The notes under the pieces: model-generated
Told to the model about the DNA's origin: nothing
The model's database searches: none
The model's input: only the letters and a program-made list of their open reading frames with translations
Position numbers and translations under genes: made by a program
Origin: an uncultured Chitinophaga sp.
GTDB lineage: Bacteria > Bacteroidota > Bacteroidia > Chitinophagales > Chitinophagaceae
Reading direction: 5' to 3'
Length of the DNA stretch: 64,000 nucleotides
Assembly (NCBI RefSeq): GCF_902168175.1
Contig: NZ_CABHOU010000108.1
Span: 62,001-126,000 of the forward strand
Part shown: piece by piece, positions 26,483 to 36,700 of the stretch
How the letters are laid out: every line of letters begins with the position of its first letter
How positions within the stretch are numbered: the first letter of the stretch is position 1

Positions 26483-27244
26483 TTAAATCTCAATGGTAGA
26501 CGCTTCTTCTTTCAGCCAGTCATAACCTTTTTCTTCCAGTTCGAGCGCCAGTTCTTTGGTGCCGGATTTGATAATGCGGCCATTCCAAAGTACGTGAACG
26601 AAATCAGGAACGATATAGTCGAGCAAACGTTGATAGTGGGTGATGATAATAAATGCGTTGTCTTTGCTGCGCAGTTTGTTAACCCCGTTAGATACGATGC
26701 GGAGGGCGTCGATATCAAGGCCGGAGTCAGTTTCGTCGAGGATAGACAATTTAGGGTTGAGCATAGCGAGTTGGAAGATCTCGTTACGTTTCTTTTCGCC
26801 ACCTGAGAAACCTTCGTTCAGCGAGCGGTTCATCAGTTTAGCATCAAATTCAACCAATGCCTGTTTTTCCCTGGTAAGTGCCAGGAACTCTTTTGCGGTA
26901 AGGGGTGGCTGATTGTGGTAAGTGCGCACTTCGTTCACCGCTGTTTTCAGGAAGTTGATGTTAGAAACACCGGGTATTTCTACCGGGTACTGGAAAGCGA
27001 GGAAAAGGCCTTCACGCGCCCGGTCTTCGGGCGACATATCCAGCAGGTCTTTACCTTCGAAGCTCACTTCTCCACCTGTTACTTCATATTGTGGACGGCC
27101 GCTGAGTACGGACGCCAGGGAGCTTTTGCCTGAACCGTTAGGTCCCATGATGGCATGTATTTCGCCTGCGTTGACTTTCAAATCAATACCTTTCAGAATT
27201 TCTTTGCCTTCTACTCCTGCTTGCAGGTTCTTAATGTTAAGCAT
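26483..27244 (-). CDS. sufC: Fe-S assembly ATPase SufC
   Basis: 253 residues, ABC ATPase. Walker A is MGPNGSGKSSL (about 33-43), the signature is GFSGGEKKRNEI, Walker B is LSILDETDSGLD, and the H-loop is IITHYQRLL. SufC drives conformational change in the SufBCD complex. No membrane partner is needed. Spacing to sufB is 22 bases. Confidence 0.97.
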   Translation of the reverse strand: MLNIKNLQAGVEGKEILKGIDLKVNAGEIHAIMGPNGSGKSSLASVLSGRPQYEVTGGEVSFEGKDLLDMSPEDRAREGLFLAFQYPVEIPGVSNINFLKTAVNEVRTYHNQPPLTAKEFLALTREKQALVEFDAKLMNRSLNEGFSGGEKKRNEIFQLAMLNPKLSILDETDSGLDIDALRIVSNGVNKLRSKDNAFIIITHYQRLLDYIVPDFVHVLWNGRIIKSGTKELALELEEKGYDWLKEEASTIEI

Positions 27245-27266
27245 GTCTTACTTTAATTTTTATAAA

Positions 27267-28712
27267 TCAGCCCACACTGCCTTCCAGCGTGATGGACAAT
27301 AATTTCTGTGCTTCTACCGCAAATTCCATCGGCAGTTGGTTTAATACTTCCTTTGCATACCCGTTAATGATCATAGCTACTGCTTTTTCAGAGTCTATGC
27401 CACGGGCATTCAGGTAAAATACCTGGTCTTCCCCGATCTTGGAGGTAGTAGCTTCATGCTCCACCATCGCAGATGCGTTTTTGCTTTCGATGTAGGGGAA
27501 GGTATGCGCACCGCAACGGTCGCCGATGAGCAGCGAGTCACATTGCGTAAAGTTGCGCGCATTATCGGCACGGGGGCCTATTTTCACCAGTCCGCGGTAA
27601 GTGTTATGACCGTTGATGGCAGAAATACCTTTAGAGATGATCCTGCTGCGGGTGTTTTTACCCAGGTGGATCATTTTGGTACCTGTATCGGCAATCTGTT
27701 TTTTAGAGGTTACCGCTACAGAATAGAATTCTCCGATGGAGTTGTCGCCCGCCAGAATTACACCCGGATATTTCCAGGTGATAGCCGAACCGGTTTCTAC
27801 CTGTGTCCAGGAGATCTTAGAGTTCTTGCCTTTGCAGATGCCGCGTTTAGTCACAAAATTAAAGATGCCGCCTTTACCGTCTTTATCACCAGGATACCAG
27901 TTTTGAACGGTTGAATACTTAACCTCGGCATCGTCCAGCACAATGATTTCCACTACTGCAGCGTGCAGTTGGTTCTCATCGCGCATAGGAGCTGTACAGC
28001 CTTCGAGGTAGCTAACGTAGCTGCCTTCATCGGCAATAATGAGCGTACGTTCGAACTGACCGGTATTTTTCGCATTGATGCGGAAATAGGTGCTCAGTTC
28101 CATCGGGCAACGTACTCCCTTAGGAATATATACAAAGGAACCGTCGGAGAATACGGCGGTGTTAAGCGCAGAGAATATGTTATCGGAATGAGGCACTACA
28201 GAGCCAACGTATTTTCTTACAAGGTCAGGATGTTCCTGTACGGCTTCGCTGAAAGAGCAGAAGATGATACCGAGTTCGCCCAGTTGTTTTTTAAACGTAG
28301 TAGCAACAGATACGCTATCAAATACCGCATCTACGGCTACGCCGGATAAGATTTTCTGTTCGTTGAGGGGAATACCAAGTTTCTCGAAAGTAGCCAGCAG
28401 TTCAGGGTCTATTTCGTCCAGGCTCTCATATTTCTTCACGTTTTTAGGGGCAGCGTAATAAGAGAGTTTCTGGAAATCTATTTCCGGAAGATCAAAGTTC
28501 TGCCACTCCGGCATACGCAGCTTCTTGAAAGTCTGATATCCTTTCAGCCTCCACTCCAGCATCCACTCCGGTTCATTTTTCTTTTGAGAGATAAAACGGA
28601 TAATATCTTCACTTAAGCCCGGGGGGGCAATGTCCATGTTGATATCCGTTTCAAAGCCGAACTCATACTCCCGTTCCGCTATCTCTTGTAATATTTCGTT
28701 GTCCGTACTCAT
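27267..28712 (-). CDS. sufB: Fe-S scaffold subunit SufB
   Basis: 481 residues with the standard SufB order: PPGLSEDIIRFISQKKNEPEWML at the start, AVFSDGSFVYIPKGVRCPMELST, EGCTAPMRDENQLHAAVVEI, and C-terminal CDSLLIGDRCGAHTFPYIE plus EHEATTSKIGEDQVFYLNARGI. The start was put at 28712 (MSTDNEILQEIAERE); the open frame continues 11 codons upstream with Arg-rich residues unlike the family. It is the core scaffold protein of the operon. Confidence 0.96.
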   Translation of the reverse strand: MSTDNEILQEIAEREYEFGFETDINMDIAPPGLSEDIIRFISQKKNEPEWMLEWRLKGYQTFKKLRMPEWQNFDLPEIDFQKLSYYAAPKNVKKYESLDEIDPELLATFEKLGIPLNEQKILSGVAVDAVFDSVSVATTFKKQLGELGIIFCSFSEAVQEHPDLVRKYVGSVVPHSDNIFSALNTAVFSDGSFVYIPKGVRCPMELSTYFRINAKNTGQFERTLIIADEGSYVSYLEGCTAPMRDENQLHAAVVEIIVLDDAEVKYSTVQNWYPGDKDGKGGIFNFVTKRGICKGKNSKISWTQVETGSAITWKYPGVILAGDNSIGEFYSVAVTSKKQIADTGTKMIHLGKNTRSRIISKGISAINGHNTYRGLVKIGPRADNARNFTQCDSLLIGDRCGAHTFPYIESKNASAMVEHEATTSKIGEDQVFYLNARGIDSEKAVAMIINGYAKEVLNQLPMEFAVEAQKLLSITLEGSVG

Positions 28713-28771
28713 ACCTTGTGTATATATTCTTCTTCTTCTTGTCAAAATTTACGACCAGCTGCAAAAATAAG

Positions 28772-29098
28772 CTAAACCGCGAAGCTTTCCCCGCATGAGC
28801 AGGTGCGCGACGCGTTCGGATTATTGAAAGTCAGTCCTTTACCGTTCAGCCCGCCGGTATAGTCCAGTTCTGTGCCGTAAAGGTACAGCAGGCTTTTGGT
28901 GTCTACTACTATTTTCACGCCTTTATCTTCAAATGTCTGGTCGTGCGGTTTCTCCTCTGTATCGAATTTCATCTGGTACTCCAGACCTGAACAGCCGCCT
29001 CCTTTTACACCCACGCGTACGAATGTACCTGGCGCATGGTGTTCTGATACCATCAGCTGATCTATATACGTCTTTGCCTGTTCGGAAACTGTTATCAT
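28772..29098 (-). CDS. A-type Fe-S carrier/assembly accessory protein (SufA/IscA family)
   Basis: 108 residues. The three cluster-ligand cysteines are present: C36 in GGGCSGLEYQ and C100, C102 in the C-terminal CSCGESF. It accepts clusters from SufBCD and delivers them to apoproteins. First gene of the suf operon; about 100 bases upstream is the operon promoter and beyond it the divergent SufR-like gene. Confidence 0.93.
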   Translation of the reverse strand: MITVSEQAKTYIDQLMVSEHHAPGTFVRVGVKGGGCSGLEYQMKFDTEEKPHDQTFEDKGVKIVVDTKSLLYLYGTELDYTGGLNGKGLTFNNPNASRTCSCGESFAV

Positions 29099-29195
29099 AA
29101 GTCCTTGTATTTTAATAGTTTATTGAACCATCCCGGGAAGGTGTGCCCAATAATCATATCGGGAATTTATTTCCTGGATTGATTGAAATATGGGT

Positions 29196-29224
29196 CAAAG
29201 TTACGACATTTGCTATTAATACAA
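29196..29224 (-). promoter_or_regulatory. Promoter of the suf operon
   Basis: On the minus strand TTG (plus 29222-29224), an 18-base spacer and TAACTTTG (plus 29196-29203), an exact TAnnTTTG match. Start of transcription would be near 29189. A short inverted repeat TTGA-N8-TCAA (29182-29197) overlaps the -7 box and the +1 site and might be part of the SufR operator; that part is weak. Confidence 0.6.
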
Positions 29225-29232
29225 GTAAGAAC

Positions 29233-29877
29233 TTGGAAAATTATAAAGCTCAAATAACTACCGCAGCAGACCGTTTTTTAACACTGCTGAAAACCGGCGG
29301 GCCGCAGACTGCGGCCGGTATGGCGAGGGAATTGAGCATAACCGGCGAGGGGGCCCGCCTGCACCTGCTGAAACTCCAGGAGGAGGGGCTGGTGGAGGCT
29401 GTAACCGAACCCAAAGGAGTAGGAAGACCACAGCAAATATGGTCGCTTACCGAACGTGGTAACCGCCGTTTTCCCGATTCTCACTCCGATCTTACCGTTC
29501 AGCTGATCCAGAAAATAGAAGAAGTATTAGGCGCCGAGGCACTTAATAATGTAATAATAGCCCGTGAGCAGGATAATAGCGACCGCTACTACCAGGCCCT
29601 GGCACCGTTACCTAATCTTTCTGAAAAACTGGCCCGCCTGGCCGAAATGCGTCACCGCGAAGGTTACCTCGCCGAGTGGCGTGCCGACGGCGACGCTTTC
29701 CTGTTTATAGAACACCATTGCCCCATCTGCTCCGCCGCCCGTGTTTGCGGCAGCATCTGCCAGTCTGAACTTAAAACCTTTCACCGCATTTTCGGCGAAC
29801 ACGCTTCGGTTGAAAGAACAGACCACCTGCTTTCCGGTGCCCAACGCTGCGTTTACCGGATCGTTCCCTTCAGTTAG
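29233..29877 (+). CDS. SufR-like Fe-S-sensing transcriptional repressor
   Basis: 214 residues from the chosen start. Residues about 10-85 form a winged helix (MARELSITGEGARLHLLKLQEEGLV, then GRPQQIWSLTERG). The C-terminal half carries a cysteine cluster HHCPICSAARVCGSICQSE and a further Cys in GAQRCVYR, as in SufR, which binds a cluster and represses the suf operon when iron-sulfur supply is adequate. Its divergent position next to the suf operon fits autoregulation. No ATG exists near the N-terminus; I prefer TTG 29233 (LENYKAQITTAADRF) because the GTG at 29143 would put coding sequence across the suf promoter and add residues unlike the family. Confidence 0.8.
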   Translation: MENYKAQITTAADRFLTLLKTGGPQTAAGMARELSITGEGARLHLLKLQEEGLVEAVTEPKGVGRPQQIWSLTERGNRRFPDSHSDLTVQLIQKIEEVLGAEALNNVIIAREQDNSDRYYQALAPLPNLSEKLARLAEMRHREGYLAEWRADGDAFLFIEHHCPICSAARVCGSICQSELKTFHRIFGEHASVERTDHLLSGAQRCVYRIVPFS

Positions 29878-29974
29878 TTGTTGCTTCAATGCTGCCTGTA
29901 AAAACCATCATCCGTAAATGCGTTATCATTTATTGGGAATTTCCTGCATGCATAAGTAAAACGTCCACCTGTAC

Positions 29975-30066
29975 CGATCCTATATCGATCCTTTACCTAT
30001 CCTATATCCATTTCCGCTGAAACGCAGGCTGGTGCACACGGCGGGTATAGGATCGATATAGGATCG
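29975..30066. repeat. Inverted repeat with repeated GATCCTATATC units
   Basis: CGATCCTATATCGATCCT (29975-29992) is the exact reverse complement of 30049-30066, with 56 bases between. The unit CCTATATC occurs again at 30000-30008 in the spacer, and the right arm continues into a second GGATCGATAT. The right arm region 30045-30072 is itself nearly self-complementary. Confidence 0.75.
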
Positions 30067-30493
30067 ATATACCTTCGCCCTTACGAACAGGTATGGAAGC
30101 GTATTGTTGTCCTCATATCGTAATAAATTTAATAGCGTCAACAATCAGGCATATAAAATCAACAATTTGACTAACGATATCGGCATGATGTGGTTGTACC
30201 TTTGTAATGAATGAATCGAAAGGTATTATACATCAGCCCGGCATATGCATAACCGTTAGTATTGGAAGGAGTCCGAATAACAGTCGGTTAACATTTTTAT
30301 TCCCATTGAAGCGCTGAAAAAGTGCGAAATTAAATTCGTAAAATAATACTGAAACACCTGTGATACCGGCTCTTCAGTAGAAGTGCTTGTTGAGTGTAGG
30401 ATATTGTAATTGCAGTTATAATAATTAATTGTGGTATCAAAAATAATAATAATAGCAATTACCTGTTGCACCGCGCATTCATTTGTTGCTGTA

Positions 30494-30501
30494 TATTTTT
30501 G
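30494..30501 (+). promoter_or_regulatory. Possible -7 box for the giant adhesin gene
   Basis: TATTTTTG matches TAnnTTTG exactly. The nearest upstream TTG (30466-30468) is 25 bases away, slightly more than the usual 17-23. A transcript from here would have a leader of about 210 bases. Confidence 0.3.
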
Positions 30502-30720
30502 CCATAATTTTAACAGCAATGGATATACTAAATAGTTAACCGAAATAATTTCACAGATACAGAAACAAGAGAGAATAACAATCTAAAAACTGAATGACCT
30601 TAATCCTCAAAGCATAACCTGGAGCATTCTACAACCGAAGCCCCCACTAAAAGCTTAGCTAATTGAACGGATAAGGGAAACCAAATAGTAAGACCGATTT
30701 ATAACCATATTCCTGACGTA

Positions 30721-33700
30721 ATGGCTCAATTTTACAAAGCATGTAAATTGGAGGGACTTTTATTGCCTCTACTTTTTTTATTCACGTTGGCTACTTTTCC
30801 ATGCAGGCAATTGCGTGCAGAGGGTAGTAAAGAACTGAACGCCCACGGTGGCGGCCGGGCGTACATGCTTAGTACTACAACTGTTTCTACAACAAATCCT
30901 TTCCCGACATTAGGTACCGTAAATGTATTTGTAAAAGCAGGCGAAACCGTTTACCTGGGCTCCAGTGCCCAGGGTATCGGTAATGGTTATATGGTCATCA
31001 GGATGCCTAACGGTACCACCGTTAATACCGCTAACCGCGGTGCTACGGGGAGAATCGCCAATCGTACACAGGAAATTAATGGTCCGATCGGATTGCTGAA
31101 CCTGTCGGGATACAATGCGATAACTTATACTGTTACTGCGGCACAGGCGGGTATATGGGAGATCGATTTCATTTCACCCAACCAAAGTAATGCCGCTAAT
31201 CCGCCCCCTATTTCCGCCAGCGGCAGTTGGACGCAGCCTTCCTCTGCATATGTTGCTGCATGGGACGTAACAGTGCGCGGTACCGATGGTAATGTAGTGA
31301 CGGGGCGTACTTATGCGGACGTGTTTACCGGTAACCTTGGCGCTGCTAATCAACCGTTCAATGCACTATTTTATATCCTTACCAAAGATGGATATCGTTA
31401 TACTGTAAATAATAATGGTCAGGCCGGTTTCGGTTTTTCGTTCTTCGTGAATAATAAAGGTTCCAGAACTTCTACCGGTGCGCCTTCTTACAAAAGCATT
31501 GACGATCTTGCGCTTGTTAACTTAAAAGATCCCCGTAGCACAGATGATGCTACGAACATAACGCATAAGATATTCTATAACACACCTGCCGCGGATCTTC
31601 CAGCATCCGCGCCCACTCCTTCGGGTACTACCTGGCTTGTAACGACGCCTACCACGCCTGTTGCAAGCGCCTACACGTTTACAGGGGCGGAGGGTACTGC
31701 TAATACGGCCGGTACGAATCCGGCTGGCGGTTATTTCGGGTTTACGGCCAATGTAGGCTCCAATTATGCGTTGGATGTAGACGTGAACAGGAACGGTGTT
31801 TATTCCGACGCGGTAGACCGCAGGCTTACCGGTACAGCGTCTGCAGGTGTTAACAGTGTATTCTGGGACGGCCTGGACGGCACAGGGGCAAAAGTGACCA
31901 CCACCTCGGGTACAGCCAGTGTAAACGTTCGCGTAATACTGTTCGGAGGCGAAGTACACTTTCCATTTATTGATGTGGAGAATAACGTGAACGGTATAAT
32001 CATTACCCGAACGAATGGTGATAATGCCGGAAATATCGTGAACTGGGACGATAGCGGCATCAGCACGGCCGGTACCACGCCTTCGAACCCGATTAAAACA
32101 GGTATCGACGGCATTAGCAGCGCTGTTAATGGCCATAAATGGGGCTCCACTTCCTACAGCGGTACAGACTTCGGTAATGAAGTATTACTCGACACATGGG
32201 CGTACGTACAGAGTTCGGCGTTAACTAATACGGCTACTATCGTTATACAGGAATCGGACCTTGAAACGGTGAGTATTACGCCGAGCACAAGTGCATTATG
32301 CGTTGGGCAAACGGTAACCTACACCATACTGATGCGTAATAACGGTCCTGCCGCTATTACCGGTGCGCAGGGCAGGCTTACATTTCCTGCATCCCTTACC
32401 AATATTAGTTTTGGAACACCGTCAACCTCTGGTACCACTATCACCGCATCATCTACCACCGCTACCCAGCTCGACGCAACGATGACAATGAACAACGGTG
32501 GTACAGTTACGTTTACCGTAACAGGTACCGTATCGTCATTTCCTTCAGGGGGCACGTTGCCTGTAACAGCCAGCATTATGCGCGCAGCAGATTACACCGA
32601 TCCGGATGCGACTAACCCTGATGCTGCGGCCCCTACTGATCCGCAGGGCGAGTGCGATAGCGCGCCTTCGGGTGTAGGTTGTAACAATATAAAAATATCT
32701 TCCCTGGTGGTGAGTCCTGTACCCAGTACCTCCAACGCCGGGCCCGACCAGTCGTTGTGTGCCCTGACAAGTACCACGCTGGCAGGTAATAATCCAACAA
32801 CGGGCACAGGGGTATGGACGCAGGTTAGCGGCCCTACAACCGCTACATTCGCCAGTGCCGGCACGTTTAATACAACTGTTAGTAACCTCGCTACCGGTAC
32901 CTACAATTTCCGGTGGACTATCAGTAGTGGCATTTGTGCCGTTAGTACAGATGAAATACTGGTGACGGTGTTACCGGCGCTTGCGGGCAACTCCATCACC
33001 GCGCCTGCCACCATTACCTTTTGCGGGTCCGGCGATGCGGCTGTTATTACCGGCAGTACACCTACCGGAGGCACGGGAACATATACCTATCAATGGCAAA
33101 GCTCCACCGATAACATTACCTACACGAATATCTCCGGCGCTACCGGTGCCACTTACGATCCACCGGGTGCTACAGTTACAACGTTTTATCGCAGGCAGGT
33201 AACTTCTGGCGGCTGCAGTACGCCATTGAACAGTAATGCCGTAACGATCACCATACAGCCAGCACTGGCCAATAATACAGTTACAGCGCCTGCCACTACG
33301 GTATTTTGTGGTAGCGGTAATGCAGATATTATTACGGGTACCGTACCAACAGGAGGTAACGGTGCTTACTCTTACCAATGGCAAAGCAGTCTTGATAACA
33401 GCAACTGGAGCAACCTGAGTGGAGCTACTGCACAAGCATATGACCCGGTATCGGTTGGTGTAACTGTGTACTACCGGCGTTTGGTTACTTCCGGCACCTG
33501 TACATCGGCCAGCATCAGCAATACCATTACCATTACCGTTAACCCCGCGCTCACAGCAGGTTCGGTGGGCAGCAATCAAACGTTCTGTATAAGCGGCGAC
33601 CCTGCTGCATTTACGCAAACATCCGCACCAACAGGAGGGAATGGCACCTATACTTACCAGTGGCAGGTTTCCACCACCAGCAGTTCCGCTGGTTTTGCCG

Positions 33701-36700
33701 ATATCAGTGGCGCTACGGCGGCTACTTATGATGCCCCGGTTATTTCTGTAACGAGTTATTATCGCCGGGTGGTGAGTTCCGTTGGTTGTAGTGATGCTAC
33801 CAGTGCGGTTATTACCGTAGTAGTAACGCCAGGGCTTACCCCGGGAGCAGTAGCGGCTTCACAGTCGTTCTGTGCCAGCGGTGATCCTGCCGTTTTTACC
33901 CAAACTACGGCCCCCACTGGCGGTAACGGCGTTTACAGTTATCAGTGGCAGAGTTCTGTTACAAGTGCCAGTAGCGGATTTGCCGACATAAGCGGGGCAA
34001 CTGCCGCCACCTACGACGCGCCTTCCTTATCGGTGACTACTTACTTCCGGCGGATCGTTCGTTCAGACGCCTGTGCAGAAGGGATTAGTAATGTACTTAC
34101 AGTGACCATCAATCCAGCTATCAGCAATAATAGCGTCGCAGTTAACCAGACCATCTGTTCGGGCAGTACGCCTGCCGCGCTTAGCGGCACGTTGCCAACA
34201 GGTGGCAGCGGAACTTACACGTACCGTTGGGAAAGCAGCACCACCGGCGCTGCTGGTTTTGTTACTGCCAGCGGTACTGCTACAACACAGAATTATACGC
34301 CCGGCGCCCTTACACAGGCCACTATTTACAGGAGGATCGTTAGTTCAGCTGCCTGTGGCGAAGTAGCCAGTAATATTATACAAATATCTGTTACCGCGGC
34401 GCCTACTACAGCTAATGCGGGTCCGGACCAGGGGCCGCTGAACGCAACTTCCGTTACACTTGCCGGTAACACGCCAACAGTCGGAACCGGTTCCTGGACG
34501 CAAGTATCAGGCCCTAATACCGCTAATATTCAAAACCCTTCATTACCAGGTACCAGCGTTAGCGGTTTGGCTGCAGGTACGTATGTATTCCGTTGGACTA
34601 TCAGTAATTCACCCTGTGCGGCTTCGGCCGACGATGTGACGATTATCCGTAACGCCGCGCCTGTGGCCCAGAATGATGTAGCTACCACCAATGAAGATAC
34701 ACAGGTGGCGATTAACGTAGCCGCGAACGACAATGATGCAGATGGTACGCTGCTGGCAGGTAGTGTAGTTATCGTTACCCAGCCAACATATGGTACACTT
34801 ACGGTGAACAGCAATAACACCGTTACATATGTGCCCGCACCAAATTATAATGGCAGCGATAATTTCAGTTACACCATAAAAGATAATCTCAATACCGTTT
34901 CCAACACCGCGACCGTAACCATCACAGTAACACCTGTAAATGATGTACCGGTAGCAGGAGATGATAAAATTAACGACCTGCAGGACCAGGTACTGAATCT
35001 TCCTCCTCCCGGCCTGCTCGCCAATGATGTAGATCCCGATGGAGAGCAGTTGTCGGCCAGCGTAGTGACTTTCCCTGCAAACGGTACGCTTGTTATCAAC
35101 TCAGACGGTTCACTTACCTATACACCAAGGGCCGGTTATGTTGGCCAGGACGTATTTAGCTACAAAGTGTGTGATGCCTCCAACACCTGCGATACGGGTA
35201 CGGTAACGATAGATATTGGTAATGTGAACGATGTGCCCGTTGCCAATGCAGATACTTACACCGTATTGGAAGATAACGTGCTGACCGTAGCAGCGGCTGG
35301 CGTGTTAGGCAACGATACAGATGCCGATGGAGATCAGTTATCGGCAACAGTAATTACGGCCCCCGCAAAAGGAACACTTACACTTAACAGCAATGGCTCG
35401 TTCGTATATACACCCAATGCCAATGCGAATGGTCCCGACAGCTTTACCTACAACGCCTGCGATGCGAGTGGTGCCTGCTCATCCGCGACCGTTACCATCA
35501 ATATTACCGCGGTAAACGATAAACCGCTCGCAGTAGACGATGCGTACAATACCAATGAAGACGTGGCGCTCACGGTAGGCGGCGCAGGTGTGATCACCAA
35601 CGATTCCGATCCGGATAATGATGTACTGACAGCCACAATAATTACCGCGCCGGCTCATGGTACTGTTACCCTTAACGCTGCAGGTAATTTTGTGTATACT
35701 CCGGCTGCCAACTACAATGGCATCGATAACTTTACTTACCGCCTGTGCGACAATGGAACGCCGCAATTGTGCGATACGGGCCTGGTAACTATTACAGTTA
35801 GCCCGGTAAACGATACGGTAATTATTACGAACGATACTTATACCACCGCTGAAGACGTGGCACTTAGTGTGGGAGCGCCCGGTGTACTGGGCAACGATGT
35901 TGATCCGGATGGCGATGCGTTAACCGCTACCGTGGTAACGCAGCCAGCTCGTGGTACGCTTACCTTTAATGCGAACGGCAGTTTTGTATACACGCCCGCC
36001 GCTAACTATAATGGGGCCGACAGCTACACCTACCGCGCCTGCGATGGGGCTGGTGCATGCAGGGTTGGTACGGTCAACATTACCGTTACAGCCGTAAACG
36101 ACGCGCCGGTAGGCATAGACGACAGTTACACCTTAAATGAGGACGTTACCTTAACGATTGCAGCACCCGGTGTGTTGAGTAATGATACAGATATCGACGG
36201 TAATGCCCTTACTGTAACCGTTGCGGTAGCGCCGCTGCATGGTACACTTACATTAAATGCCAATGGTAGCTTCACCTACGTGCCTAATTCCAACTATAAC
36301 GGTACCGACCAGTTCAGCTACCGTGTTTGTGATAATGGTACACCGCAGTTATGCGATACAGGTCTGGTTACCCTCACGGTAAATCCGGTGAACGATGTAC
36401 CTGTCGCCACTGACGATACTTATACCATGGCTGAAGACGGCACGCTGAACGTGACTGCAGCCGGAGTATTGGTCAACGATACCGATCCCGATGGCAATGT
36501 TCTGACGGCCTCCGTAATTACCGGTCCGCTGAATGGTACGCTTACCCTGAATGCCGACGGTAGTTTCAGGTATGTTCCTGCGGCTAACTATAACGGTACC
36601 GATCTGTTTATCTACCGTGTATGCGATAACGGCGGAGCCTGCGATACAGCCACCGCGAATATTACAGTGACCGCCGTAAACGATCGGCCGCTTTCGGCAC

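Larger units (their letters stand above)
29878..30720. other. Long non-coding region upstream of the giant adhesin gene
   Basis: 843 bases without a supported gene. It contains a perfect long inverted repeat at 29975-30066 and an isolated -7 box at 30494-30501. The stretch 30100-30720 is very AT-rich with poly-T and (ATT)-type runs. Its length is unusual for this window and fits a leader or control region for the 17-kb gene that follows. Confidence 0.5.

Noticed and set aside
29975..30072. CRISPR-like repeated motif
   Set aside because: Only two arms in inverted orientation and short units; no regular spacers and no cas gene.
30256..30519. Minus-strand frame of 87 codons in the AT-rich spacer before the adhesin gene
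   Set aside because: Composition is that of AT-rich non-coding DNA (runs of Ile, Tyr, Asn) and no family resemblance was seen.
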